Shown: one piece after another, positions 51,025 to 60,306 of the stretch
Numbering within the stretch: the first letter of the stretch is position 1
Layout of the letters: every line of letters begins with the position of its first letter
Assembly: GCF_020297055.1 (NCBI RefSeq)
Contig: NZ_JAIXCQ010000002.1
Location: 62,001-126,000, forward strand
Direction of reading: 5' to 3'
Length of the DNA stretch: 64,000 bases
Origin: Isoptericola luteus
GTDB lineage: Bacteria > Actinomycetota > Actinomycetes > Actinomycetales > Cellulomonadaceae
Program-made: the position numbers and the translations under genes
Notes under the pieces: model-generated
What the model was told of the DNA's origin: nothing
Seen by the model: only the letters and a program-made list of their open reading frames with translations
Databases searched by the model: none

Positions 51025-51745
51025 GGTCACAGACCCGGAGGTCGCTCCCGCCGGGGTGGACGACGCCGGCGAGGGCCGGCCCCGGGAGCGGCCCCCGGTC
51101 CGGCGCGGCCGGTGCGGCTCGCCGCCGTCGGCGAGCGCCCCAGACGCTCACGGCACGGTCGACGACGAGGCCCACGACCGTCCCGACCGCCACCCCGACG
51201 GCGACGGCGAGCAGGGGGCGGTCACCGAGCTGGTCCGCGGCCAGCACCCCGAGGAGCACCGACCAGAGCGACCACGCGACCGAGGCCGCCGCGGACAGGA
51301 CCATGAAGCGGCGGCGCGAGAAGCCGACCGTCCCCGCCGTGACGTTGACCGCCATCCTGCCGACGGGCACGAACCGGGCGCCGAGCACCACCGACGCACC
51401 GCGCCGCTCGAACGACCGGACGGCCCACGCCACGGCCCGGCGGCCACGCGCGCCGCGAAGGAACGGCATCCGTGAGGCTCCCACCGCCCGCCCGAGCGAG
51501 AAGGCGAGCTGGTCCCCGCACCAGGCGCCGAGCGCCGCGACGAGGACCACCCAGCCCAGACCCGGCCCGCCGCCCGTCTGGGCGCCCACCGCGAGCATGA
51601 TGATCACCGTCTCGCCCGGCACCGGCGGGAAGAACCCGTCGCCCGCCGTCGCCACGAACAGCGCGGGCAACGCCCAGACGGAGGAGACGAGCGCGAAGAG
51701 CGCGGCCTCGAGCTCGGCCCAGCCGGCGGCGATCGTCTCGAACAT
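50990..51745 (-). CDS. DedA/SNARE-associated family membrane protein
   Basis: A 251-residue membrane protein. The DedA motifs are present: [13 protein letters not shown] with the re-entrant loop Pro residues and conserved Glu, [14 protein letters not shown], and [19 protein letters not shown] with the catalytic-type Arg cluster, then [19 protein letters not shown]. DedA proteins include lipid scramblases and polyprenyl-phosphate flippases (UptA class); which applies is unknown. Start ATG at 51745 (a GTG at 51754 is also in frame). The C-terminal 35 residues are an unusual Pro/Arg tail that overlaps nhaA. Confidence 0.88.
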   Translation of the reverse strand: MFETIAAGWAELEAALFALVSSVWALPALFVATAGDGFFPPVPGETVIIMLAVGAQTGGGPGLGWVVLVAALGAWCGDQLAFSLGRAVGASRMPFLRGARGRRAVAWAVRSFERRGASVVLGARFVPVGRMAVNVTAGTVGFSRRRFMVLSAAASVAWSLWSVLLGVLAADQLGDRPLLAVAVGVAVGTVVGLVVDRAVSVWGARRRRRAAPAAPDRGPLPGPALAGVVHPGGSDLRVCDLSAPGGRSRPR

Positions 51746-51856
51746 GACTTCCACCCTGGGTCGTGCGCGGCCTCACGACCATCAGGTGTCCCCCCGATTC
51801 GACCCCGGGAAAACCCGACCATCCCCCGAGACCTGCCCCTTCGCGCCTCAGCACGT

Positions 51857-51878
51857 GCCCTGCGCCGAGGCGCAGGGC
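51857..51878 (-). terminator. Terminator after the RamB gene
   Basis: Perfect 10-bp stem, GCCCTGCGCC with GGCGCAGGGC, 2-nt loop, starting 10 bp after the ramB stop on the minus strand. A weak T-tract. It separates ramB from dedA. Confidence 0.8.
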
Positions 51879-51887
51879 GGGACGGCG

Positions 51888-53414
51888 TCAGGAGTCGCCG
51901 GGGGCGTGGCGCTCCAGGAACTCGTAGACCTCGGTCGTGTCGACGCCGGGGAACGCGCCGGACGGCATCGCCGCGAGCATGGACGCGTGCGGGCGCGCGC
52001 TGGGGAACGCCTGCCCCGCCCACCGCTCGGCGAGGGGGCGTGCGGGCTGGCGGCAGCACGCGTCGTCGGGGCAGCGGGAGGTGGCGCGGGCCGTCGTCTC
52101 CCGGCCGAGGAACCACTTGACCTGCGCGTACGGGACCCCGACGCTCACGGAGAACCGCCCGTCTGCCGTGTCGGTGACCCGCGACGTGCACCAGTACGTG
52201 CCCGTCGGGGTGTCGGTGTACTGGTAGTACGGGCTGAGCCGGTCGGTGATGCCGAACACGACGCGAGCCGTCCAGTTGCGGCACACGTGCTGGCCCTCGA
52301 CGGTGCCGAGCGGGTCGGCCGGGAACCGGACGCCGTCGTTCTCGTACGCCTTGTGGATCGCCCCCGACTCGTGGACCTTCATGAAGTGCACCCCGATACC
52401 GAGGTGCCGCGTCGCCAGGTTCGTGAACCGGTGGGACACCGTCTCGTACGACACGGCGAACGCGTCGCGGAGGTCCTCCAGCGAGATGGCGCGCGCCTCC
52501 TTCGCCTCGCGCAGGTGCTTCACCGCGTCCCGCTCCGGGACCAGCAGCGCCGCGCACAGGTAGTTCGCCTCGACCCGCTGGCGCAGGAACTCGCGGTAGT
52601 CCCCCGGCTCGGAGTGCTCGAGCACGTGCGAGGCCAGCGCCTGCAGCAGCGCGGACCGCGCGTCGGAGCGGCCGCGGATCCCGTTGCTGGGCAGGTAGAC
52701 GCGCCGGTGCCGCTGGTCGATCACGGCCCGCGTCGAGTGCGGCAGGTCCGGCTCGTAGTGGATGGAGAAGCCCAGGTGCGCGGCCAGCTCCCCCACCGCG
52801 CGCTGCGGCAGCGGCCCACGGGTGTGCCCGACGTCGTCCAGCAGCCGGCGGGCCACGACCTCGAGATCGGGGAAGTAGTTGTCCTGCGCGCGCATGTCGG
52901 CCCGCAGCTCGGTGTTCGCCCGCCGCGCCTCCTCCGGCGTCAGCGCCCGCTCCGAGTGGAGCCGCTCGAGCTCGTGCTGCAGCGCGACGATGGCCTCGAG
53001 GGCGTCGCTGGGCAGCGACTTCCCGACGCGCACCGCGCTCACCCCCAGCGCGGAGAAGAGCGGTCCTCTTTGCACCCGCTCCAGCTCGATCTCCAGCGCG
53101 TCGCGACGCGACGGCGCCTCCGGGGAGAGCAGGTCCTCCACGCTCGCGCCGAGCGCGCGCGCCACCGCCTGGAGGCGCGCGATGGTCGGCTCGCGCTTGC
53201 CGTTCTCGAGCATCGAGACCTGCGACGGCGCGCGCCCGATCGCTGCTCCCAGCTCCTCCAGGGTCATCCCGCGCCGGGTGCGCAGGTGCCGTACCCGGCG
53301 GCCGATCGTGAGCGCGTCGGGCTCGGCGTCGAGCGGGATGGTGGTGCCCGCGGCGCCGGCGTTCCTGGTACCCGGGGCTGCTGAGGTCGAGAAGGCCATG
53401 GTCGAGGGTGACAT
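51888..53414 (-). CDS. ramB: RamB-type regulator of the glyoxylate shunt (XRE plus short-chain acyl regulator domain)
   Basis: A 508-residue transcription factor. An XRE helix-turn-helix (about 36-95: [38 protein letters not shown]) is followed by an ImmA/IrrE-like region (about 250-330: [32 protein letters not shown]) and a C-terminal domain with [20 protein letters not shown] and a Cys pair in [10 protein letters not shown]. RamB represses aceA and aceB in Corynebacterium glutamicum. The divergent aceA next to it makes the assignment strong. ATG at 53414 with GGAAGG ahead; an ATG at 53399 is also in frame. Confidence 0.92.
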   Translation of the reverse strand: MSPSTMAFSTSAAPGTRNAGAAGTTIPLDAEPDALTIGRRVRHLRTRRGMTLEELGAAIGRAPSQVSMLENGKREPTIARLQAVARALGASVEDLLSPEAPSRRDALEIELERVQRGPLFSALGVSAVRVGKSLPSDALEAIVALQHELERLHSERALTPEEARRANTELRADMRAQDNYFPDLEVVARRLLDDVGHTRGPLPQRAVGELAAHLGFSIHYEPDLPHSTRAVIDQRHRRVYLPSNGIRGRSDARSALLQALASHVLEHSEPGDYREFLRQRVEANYLCAALLVPERDAVKHLREAKEARAISLEDLRDAFAVSYETVSHRFTNLATRHLGIGVHFMKVHESGAIHKAYENDGVRFPADPLGTVEGQHVCRNWTARVVFGITDRLSPYYQYTDTPTGTYWCTSRVTDTADGRFSVSVGVPYAQVKWFLGRETTARATSRCPDDACCRQPARPLAERWAGQAFPSARPHASMLAAMPSGAFPGVDTTEVYEFLERHAPGDS

Positions 53415-53560
53415 GCGCCACGCCTTCCGTCCAGGAGAAGAACCGTGAAACTTCTACGCAGATTCGCTGGCCGAGCCGGTGCGGGGCACGCCAGAGTCGT
53501 CATCACGACAGACGTTCCACCGCGATCCCCCCGGGTCGCCACGACCGAGAGGCAGCTCCC
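53415..53560. promoter_or_regulatory. ramB/aceA divergent control region
   Basis: A 146-bp gap that must carry both promoters and the RamB site. The relatively AT-rich part GTGAAACTTCTACGCAGATT (about 53445-53464) is the best candidate for regulator contact, but it does not match the published RamB consensus cleanly, so I do not assign a box. Confidence 0.5.
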
Positions 53561-54880
53561 ATGACCGCCACCCTGGAGCCCCAGTCCACCCAGACCGCCC
53601 GCACCGGCGACCAGACCCAGACGGCCGCCGAGCTCGCCGAGCGGTGGGCCTCCGACCCGCGCTGGGCCGGCATCGAGCGGAGCTTCACCGCGGACGACGT
53701 CGTGGCGCTGCGTGGTTCCGTCGCCGAGGAGCACACCCTCGCGCGTCGTGGCGCCGAGCGCCTGTGGCGCCAGCTGCACACCGAGGACTACATCAACGCG
53801 CTCGGCGCGCTGACCGGCAACCAGGCGGTGCAGCAGGTCAAGGCAGGCCTGCAGGCCATCTACCTGTCCGGCTGGCAGGTCGCGGGCGACGCGAACCTCG
53901 CGGGCCAGACCTACCCGGACCAGTCGCTCTACCCGGCCAACTCGGTGCCGGCCGTCGTGCGCCGCATCAACAACGCCCTGCTGCGCGCCGATCAGATCGA
54001 CGTGTCGGAGAACGGCACCCCCACCCGCGACTGGGTGGCGCCGATCGTGGCGGACGCCGAGGCCGGCTTCGGCGGTCCCCTCAACGCGTACGAGCTGATG
54101 AAGTCCATGATCACCTCCGGCGCCGCGGGCGTGCACTGGGAGGACCAGCTCGCCAGCGAGAAGAAGTGCGGCCACCTGGGCGGCAAGGTGCTCATCCCGA
54201 CGCAGCAGCACGTGCGCACGCTCAACGCCGCGCGTCTCGCGGCCGACGTCGCCGACGTGCCGTCGGTCGTGATCGCCCGCACCGACGCCGAGGCCGCCAC
54301 CCTGATCACGTCCGACGTCGACGAGCGCGACCGTGAGTTCCTCACCGGCGGCCGCACCGGCGAGGGCTTCTACGAGGTCCGCAACGGCATCGAGCCCTGC
54401 ATCTCGCGCGCCAAGGCCTACGCGCCGTACGCCGACCTCATCTGGATGGAGACCGGCACGCCCGACCTCGAGCTCGCGCGCCGGTTCGCCGAGGCCGTCA
54501 AGGCCGACTACCCGGACCAGATGCTGGCCTACAACTGCTCGCCGTCGTTCAACTGGAAGAAGCACCTGGACGACGAGACGATCGCGAAGTTCCAGCGCGA
54601 GCTCGGCGCCATGGGGTTCAAGTTCCAGTTCATCACCCTCGCCGGGTTCCACGCCCTGAACTACTCGATGTTCGACCTCGCCCACGGGTACGCCCGCGAG
54701 CAGATGTCGGCGTACGTGCGGCTGCAGGAGGCCGAGTTCGCCGCCGAGGACCGCGGCTACACCGCGACCAAGCACCAGCGAGAGGTGGGCACCGGGTACT
54801 TCGACCGCGTGTCCACGGCGCTCAACCCCGACGCCGCCACCCTCGCCCTCGCCGGCTCCACCGAGGCCGCCCAGTTCTGA
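53561..54880 (+). CDS. aceA: Isocitrate lyase
   Basis: First enzyme of the glyoxylate shunt: splits isocitrate to glyoxylate and succinate. 439 residues, the usual size of the actinobacterial short form. The catalytic motif KKCGHLGGK lies near residue 202 (KKCGHM in many family members), with [20 protein letters not shown] and the C-terminal [18 protein letters not shown] also conserved. ATG at 53561 with GAGAGGCAG ahead. aceB follows after 54 bp; expression should rise on acetate or fatty acids through loss of RamB control (known for C. glutamicum, inferred here). Confidence 0.97.
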   Translation: MTATLEPQSTQTARTGDQTQTAAELAERWASDPRWAGIERSFTADDVVALRGSVAEEHTLARRGAERLWRQLHTEDYINALGALTGNQAVQQVKAGLQAIYLSGWQVAGDANLAGQTYPDQSLYPANSVPAVVRRINNALLRADQIDVSENGTPTRDWVAPIVADAEAGFGGPLNAYELMKSMITSGAAGVHWEDQLASEKKCGHLGGKVLIPTQQHVRTLNAARLAADVADVPSVVIARTDAEAATLITSDVDERDREFLTGGRTGEGFYEVRNGIEPCISRAKAYAPYADLIWMETGTPDLELARRFAEAVKADYPDQMLAYNCSPSFNWKKHLDDETIAKFQRELGAMGFKFQFITLAGFHALNYSMFDLAHGYAREQMSAYVRLQEAEFAAEDRGYTATKHQREVGTGYFDRVSTALNPDAATLALAGSTEAAQF

Positions 54881-54934
54881 CCCCCGCGAGACAGAGCCCT
54901 TCTCCATCTCGCGGAAGACCGCCGGAGGTACGCC

Positions 54935-56656
54935 ATGACCACGCTTGCTCCCCCCACCACCCGTCGCACCACCGACACGCCGCTGGCCGACACGGCCGCA
55001 GGCCCCGCCACCTGGGGCTCCGAGTCCCTCGCCGAGGGCAGCGTCACCCTCTCCGCACCGGTCGGTGAGCGCGACGAGGAGATCCTCACCCCGCAGGCGC
55101 TGGCGTTCCTGGCGATGCTGCACGACCGCTTCGCCGACGACCGCACGGCCCTCCTGCTCGAGCGTCAGCGCCGGATGCGGCGGATCGCCGACGGCGAGGA
55201 CCCGGACTTCAACCCGGCCACGAGGCCCGTCCGCGACGACCCGTCGTGGCGGGTGGCGGGGTCGGCCGGGGCACCGGGGCTCGAGGACCGGCGGGTCGAG
55301 ATCACCGGCCCGACGGACCCGAAGATGACGATCAACGCGCTCAACTCAGGGGCCCGCTGCTGGCTGGCGGACGCCGAGGACGCGCAGGCGCCCACCTGGC
55401 GCAACGTCGTCGAGGGCCAGCTCGCGCTGCACGACGCGATCCGGGGCGAGCTGACGTTCACGAACGACGCCGGCAAGCGGTACGACCTGCGCTCGGACAA
55501 GATCGCGGAGCTCCCGACGATCGTGTTCCGGCCGCGCGGCTGGCACCTGTTCGAGTCGCACCTGGCCTACACCGGCCCGGACGGCTCGACGCAGCCGGCG
55601 TCGGGCACGCTCGTGGACTTCGGGCTGTACCTGTTCCACAACGCGGCCGAGCTGATCGCCCGCGGGCGCGGGCCGTACTTCTACCTGCCCAAGCTCGAGG
55701 GGTACCGCGAGGCGCGGCTGTGGAACGAGGTCTTCTCGGCGGCGCAGGAAGCGCTCGGCATCCCCCTCGGCACCATCCGGGCGACGGTGCTCATCGAGAC
55801 CCTGCCGGCCGCGTTCGAGATGGAGGAGATCCTCTACGAGCTGCGCGACCACTGCGCGGGCCTCAACGCGGGGCGCTGGGACTACCTGTTCAGCATCATC
55901 AAGTGCTTCCGCACCCGGGGCGAGTCCTACGTGCTGCCGGACCGCGGGCAGGTGACGATGACCGCGCCGTTCATGCGGGCCTACACCGAGCTGCTCGTGG
56001 CGACGTGCCACCGCCGCGGGGCGCACGCCATCGGCGGGATGAGCGCGTTCATCCCCGACCGCCGCAATCCGGAGGTCACCGAGCGCGCCGTCGCCCAGGT
56101 GTGGGCCGACAAGACGCGCGAGGCGAACGACGGCTTCGACGGCACCTGGGTGGCGCACCCGGATCTCATCGAGGTGGCCCGCGGCGCCTTCGACGAGGTG
56201 CTCGGCGAGGCCCCGAACCAGGTGTCCCGGCTGCGTGACGACGTCACCGTGGGTCAGGCGGAGCTGCTCGACGTCGCCTCCGCGCGGCGTGCCGGCGCGA
56301 CGGTGACCGGCGCCGGGCTGCGCACCAACATCTCCGTGGGCGTGCGTTACATCGAGTCCTGGCTGCGCGGCGGGGGCGCCGCCGCCATCGACCACCTCAT
56401 GGAGGACGCCGCGACGGCGGAGATCTCCCGCTCGCAGGTGTGGCAGTGGATCAACGCGGGGACCACCACCGACGACGGCGAGCCCATCACACGAGAGCGG
56501 TGCGAGGCGGTGCTGCGGTCCGTCGTCGTGGAGCTGCCGCGGTTCGGCGGCGACCGGTACGCCGACGCCGTCGCGCTGTTCCGCGAGGTGGCGCTCGGCG
56601 AGGAGTTCCCGCCGTTCCTCACCACCGGCGCGTACGCCCGCTACCTCGCGGCCTGA
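54935..56656 (+). CDS. aceB: Malate synthase A
   Basis: Second enzyme of the glyoxylate shunt: condenses glyoxylate with acetyl-CoA. 573 residues, the malate synthase A form. The signature is in [20 protein letters not shown] (about residue 310), with [29 protein letters not shown], and [20 protein letters not shown]. Catalytic acids are in FEMEE and the later [15 protein letters not shown] region. ATG at 54935 with GGAGG ahead. Forms a two-gene operon with aceA. Confidence 0.97.
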   Translation: MTTLAPPTTRRTTDTPLADTAAGPATWGSESLAEGSVTLSAPVGERDEEILTPQALAFLAMLHDRFADDRTALLLERQRRMRRIADGEDPDFNPATRPVRDDPSWRVAGSAGAPGLEDRRVEITGPTDPKMTINALNSGARCWLADAEDAQAPTWRNVVEGQLALHDAIRGELTFTNDAGKRYDLRSDKIAELPTIVFRPRGWHLFESHLAYTGPDGSTQPASGTLVDFGLYLFHNAAELIARGRGPYFYLPKLEGYREARLWNEVFSAAQEALGIPLGTIRATVLIETLPAAFEMEEILYELRDHCAGLNAGRWDYLFSIIKCFRTRGESYVLPDRGQVTMTAPFMRAYTELLVATCHRRGAHAIGGMSAFIPDRRNPEVTERAVAQVWADKTREANDGFDGTWVAHPDLIEVARGAFDEVLGEAPNQVSRLRDDVTVGQAELLDVASARRAGATVTGAGLRTNISVGVRYIESWLRGGGAAAIDHLMEDAATAEISRSQVWQWINAGTTTDDGEPITRERCEAVLRSVVVELPRFGGDRYADAVALFREVALGEEFPPFLTTGAYARYLAA

Positions 56657-56690
56657 CCGGCTCCCCGCCCGCGCCGGCCCCACCCACCGT

Positions 56691-56836
<146 letters not shown>

Positions 56837-56913
56837 GACGCGGGTGCATTCTCGGGCGGGGGCTGTGGATGAGCGCGGCGGCACGACGGCGATGTGCGGC
56901 AGGGTGTTGAGGC

Positions 56914-57372
56914 ATGAACAGAGGCATGGACACGCTCACCGAACCGTTCCACCCGGGCGACCACGTCGCCGACGACGCCGAGCTCCTCGAGCTCGCCACG
57001 TTCCTCGCCGGGGGTGTCGCCGCACGACGTCGCTGCCTGACCCTCACGTGGCTCGACGCCGACGACCGCCTGCTCGGCCTGGTCATGCCCGTCTCGGACC
57101 TCCCCGTCGCACCCGAACCCTCGACGCTCCCCGGCCTCGGTGGACTGATGGGTGCGGTCCTCGCGGAGAACGCGCCCGGCGGCAGCGTCGTCGCCGTCCT
57201 GGAGCGACCCGGCGACCCGGCGATCAACGCCGGCGACCGGGCCTGGAACGCCGCGCTGCGCGCGCAGGACGACGCCCGGGTGCGAGGCGTGTTCGTGGCC
57301 GCCGGCGGCGCGGTGCGCCCCCTGACCCTCGACGACGCCTACGACGCCGGCGACGCCCCTGACGCCCCGTGA
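56914..57372 (+). CDS. Conserved-looking hypothetical protein
   Basis: A 152-residue soluble protein with no recognised domain. It has an alternating strand/helix pattern: RRRCLTLTWLDADDRLLGL, then GGSVVAVLERPGDPAI and GDRAWNAALRAQDDA, and a DDAYDAG acidic end. The composition and codon use match its neighbours. ATG at 56914 with GTTGAGGC ahead. It converges with the methyltransferase gene downstream (stops 10 bp apart). Function unknown. Confidence 0.6.
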   Translation: MNRGMDTLTEPFHPGDHVADDAELLELATFLAGGVAARRRCLTLTWLDADDRLLGLVMPVSDLPVAPEPSTLPGLGGLMGAVLAENAPGGSVVAVLERPGDPAINAGDRAWNAALRAQDDARVRGVFVAAGGAVRPLTLDDAYDAGDAPDAP

Positions 57373-57381
57373 CCTGCCGGC

Positions 57382-58476
57382 TCAGCGACGCGCCACGAAG
57401 TACGCGTTGATGAAGTCCTCGTCCAGCGTCTCCACCCGCACGTCCTCGAAGCCCGCCTCGGCCAGCATCCGCAGCGCGGTCTCCACGCCCCAGACGGTGC
57501 CCAGACCATCGCCGTCGAGCCCGAGGGACACCGTCATGCAGTGCATGGTCGAGACGGTGTACAGGTAGGGGGCCCACGGGATCTCGAGGTTCTTCTCCAG
57601 GTCGCTGGACGCCCTCATGTCGACCATCAGGAAGACGCCGTCCGGGTCGAGGTGCGCCGCGACCTCGGACAGCACCGCTGCCGGGTGCGCCTGGTCGTGG
57701 ATCGCGTCGAACGCGGTGATCGCGCCGAAGGTCCCGGTCCCCGCGAGGTCCGCGACGTCGCGCACCTCGAAGCGTGCGTTCGGCAGGTTCCACTCCCGCG
57801 CCTCGGCGCGGGCCGCCTCGACGGCGTCGGCCTCGAAGTCGTAGCCCACGAGCTCGCTGCGGGGGTACTCGCGCGCCAGGAGGTTCACCGCATGACCCTG
57901 CCCGCAGCCGATGTCGGCGAGCCGGATCCCCTCGGCCAGCCGTGCGGCCAGCCCCGGTACCAGCGGGACGACCCGGTCGATCAGGGCGGCGTCGTTCGTC
58001 TGGGCGCTCTGCTCCGCCATGAGGTCGTGGAACCTGTCGAACGCCGGGTAGCCGACGCCGCCGCCCTCGCGGAAGCACCTGACGACGGGGTCCTGGACCC
58101 CGGCGAGCAGGGGCACGAACTGCATCAGGGAGGCGAGGTTGTCGGGGCCCGCGGCACGCGTGAGCACGGCGGCGTGCTCCGGCGGGATCAGGTAGGTGGC
58201 GGTGGCCGGGTCGTACGTGACGATCCGGGCCGCGGTCATCGCGCCGAGCCACTCGCGCACGTACCGCTCGTGCAGCCCGGCCTCGGCCGCGATCTGAGCG
58301 CTCGTCGACGGCGGCAGCCCGGCGAGGGTGTCGAAGAGCCCGGTCCGGTGGCCGATGCTGACCATGAGGGTCGTGGCGCCGGCGCTCAGCGCGCCGAACA
58401 TCTGCCCGGCGAACTCCTGGACACGGGCAGGGTCCACCGCTCCTGCGGCGGCGGGTCGGGCGTCCGTGGTAGTCAT
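57382..58476 (-). CDS. SAM-dependent methyltransferase with N-terminal winged helix
   Basis: A 364-residue class I methyltransferase. The N-terminal region (about 20-110) is a winged-helix dimerisation domain (STSAQIAAEAGLHERYVREW, ARIVTYDPATATYLIP). SAM motif I is LADIGCGQGHAVNLLA, with the acidic ribose-binding residue in VGYDFEADAV and a following AFDAIHDQAHP. The architecture resembles Mycobacterium Rv2258c. Substrate unknown; I see no rRNA-binding extension. ATG at 58476 with AAGGAGC at good distance. The LuxR gene upstream on the same strand may control it. Confidence 0.88.
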   Translation of the reverse strand: MTTTDARPAAAGAVDPARVQEFAGQMFGALSAGATTLMVSIGHRTGLFDTLAGLPPSTSAQIAAEAGLHERYVREWLGAMTAARIVTYDPATATYLIPPEHAAVLTRAAGPDNLASLMQFVPLLAGVQDPVVRCFREGGGVGYPAFDRFHDLMAEQSAQTNDAALIDRVVPLVPGLAARLAEGIRLADIGCGQGHAVNLLAREYPRSELVGYDFEADAVEAARAEAREWNLPNARFEVRDVADLAGTGTFGAITAFDAIHDQAHPAAVLSEVAAHLDPDGVFLMVDMRASSDLEKNLEIPWAPYLYTVSTMHCMTVSLGLDGDGLGTVWGVETALRMLAEAGFEDVRVETLDEDFINAYFVARR

Positions 58477-58605
58477 CTCGGTGCTCCTTCGCGCGAGGTC
58501 GTTGCGGTGCTTGCGTCCACCACCGACGCTAGGGAGCGTCACCGGGGCCGCGCATCGGTCGAATCATGCAGACGTGCCCTGCCCGGTCCTGCACGGTGCG
58601 GTCCC

Positions 58606-60279
58606 TCAGAGCAGGTCGTGGTCCCGGGCCCACGAGACGGCGCCGGTGCGCGAGGAGAGCCCCGTCTTGACGTAGACGTTGGCGAGGTGCCGCTCGATCG
58701 TGCGTTCGCTGATCCCCAGGTGTCCGGCCGCCTGCCGGTTGGTCCTGCCGGCCGAGACTGCGGCGAGCACCTCCAGCTCACGGGGAGTGATCCCGGCGGG
58801 CGCGGGCGCGCGTCGCTCCTGAGCGGACAGGCGAGCCAGGTCGCGGGTCGCCCCGAGCCCGGAGAAGGCGGCGGCCGCAGAGTCGCGCTCCCGCCGGGCG
58901 GAGTCCCGGTCGCCGAGCGCGTCCAGCGCGGTGGCGAGGTCGGCGCGGACGCGCGCCACCTCGTACGGCGCGCCGACGGCGTGCCAGCGGGCCCTCGCCT
59001 CACGCAGCAGCACGACCGCCTCGGCGGCCTTCCCGGCGGCGGCGAGCGCGGTGCCCCGGCACCGTGCCGCCTCGGCCCGCCAGCCCGGGCTGTCGTACGC
59101 GACGGCGATCGTCTCGAGCTCGTCGAGGCACGTGGCGGCGCGGCCGGGATCGTCGGCCGCCAGCCACACCTCGACACCGGCCACCAGCAGCGGGGCCCGG
59201 TGCAGCGGGTGGTGCACGACGGCGAGCGCCGCGTCGAGCACCGACGCGGCGACGGTGACCCGCCCGCGCCGCAGGTGGCAGAGCGCAAGACCGGGCAGCG
59301 GGTCCCGGCCCAGCTCGTGCGCCTGCCGGTAGCACCTCTCGGCGTCGTCCAGGGCACCCCGCAGCCGGTGCAGCTCCCCCATCCGGTAGTGCGCCTCCGC
59401 CACCACGACCACGTCGAGGTCGGCGATCTCCCGCACCGCCCGGGACGCCTCCTCCTCGGCCCGGGCCCATTCGCCCTCGACCACCAGGAGCTGGACCCGG
59501 TGCACCCGGCAGATCCCGGTGAACATCACGGCGGGCGCGTGTCCACGGCACCACTCCTCGGTGAGGTCGGTCCAGTGCCGGGCGCGTCGGACGTCCGCGA
59601 GCTCGTAGCAGACCTGCATCATCCGGCAGTAGAGGTTGCCCGCCCACTCGGGCACGACGGATCCCGTGCGGACGGTCAGCATCGCCTCGTCCCACCGGCG
59701 GGCGGCGTCGACGGCCTGCCCCCGCAGCGACGCCACCTGCCCGAGGAGGAACAGGCCGAGCGCCTGCAGCGTCGGCTCGCCGGTGCCGTCCCCGATCTCC
59801 CACACCTGCCGGGCCAGCGCGTCCGCCTCGTCGAGGCTCGACGAGCTGCCCGCGCCGGCCTCCGCCAGCATCAGGTCGGCGTCGAGGGCGAGCAGGTAGC
59901 CGCGCTCGGGGGCGCCGGGCACCTCGTCGAAGATCCGGCGGGCGCGGGCGAGCCAGCCCGCCCCGACGTCACCGCGGCCACGCACGACCTCGGTGAACCC
60001 GAGCTCCAGCGCGACGAGCCCCGCGCGCGCCGGCTGCTCGGTCCGGAGCCTGCGGTACACCACGGCGTTCGCCGCACCGGACTCGTCCGGCAGCCCGAGC
60101 CACCAGCAGGCCGTCGCGAGCGCGGCGAGGTCGTCCGTGCCCAGCGCGTCGTCGCTCGCGGCGGCCGCGGCCCGGTACCGGTCGCGCACCGTCGGCCAGT
60201 CGTGATCCGCGAACGCCGCCCTCGCGGCGCGGAGTGCGGCGCCCCGCCCGTCCGACGACGGAGCCACGGTGCTCGACAT
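58606..60279 (-). CDS. LuxR-family regulator with TPR-like helical body, no ATPase
   Basis: A 557-residue regulator. The C-terminal LuxR helix-turn-helix (about residues 490-550) reads ITPRELEVLAAVSAGRTNRQ, then AGHLGISERTIERHLANVY. The first ~470 residues form an Ala-rich array of helical hairpins resembling TPRs, without a Walker A. It is similar in plan to the C-terminal half of LAL/MalT regulators. ATG at 60279. It lies 27 bp downstream of the second LuxR gene, suggesting co-transcription, and 129 bp upstream of the methyltransferase gene. Confidence 0.87.
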   Translation of the reverse strand: MSSTVAPSSDGRGAALRAARAAFADHDWPTVRDRYRAAAAASDDALGTDDLAALATACWWLGLPDESGAANAVVYRRLRTEQPARAGLVALELGFTEVVRGRGDVGAGWLARARRIFDEVPGAPERGYLLALDADLMLAEAGAGSSSSLDEADALARQVWEIGDGTGEPTLQALGLFLLGQVASLRGQAVDAARRWDEAMLTVRTGSVVPEWAGNLYCRMMQVCYELADVRRARHWTDLTEEWCRGHAPAVMFTGICRVHRVQLLVVEGEWARAEEEASRAVREIADLDVVVVAEAHYRMGELHRLRGALDDAERCYRQAHELGRDPLPGLALCHLRRGRVTVAASVLDAALAVVHHPLHRAPLLVAGVEVWLAADDPGRAATCLDELETIAVAYDSPGWRAEAARCRGTALAAAGKAAEAVVLLREARARWHAVGAPYEVARVRADLATALDALGDRDSARRERDSAAAAFSGLGATRDLARLSAQERRAPAPAGITPRELEVLAAVSAGRTNRQAAGHLGISERTIERHLANVYVKTGLSSRTGAVSWARDHDLL

Positions 60280-60306
60280 GCCGACGTTCCTCCCCTCACG
60301 GTCAGA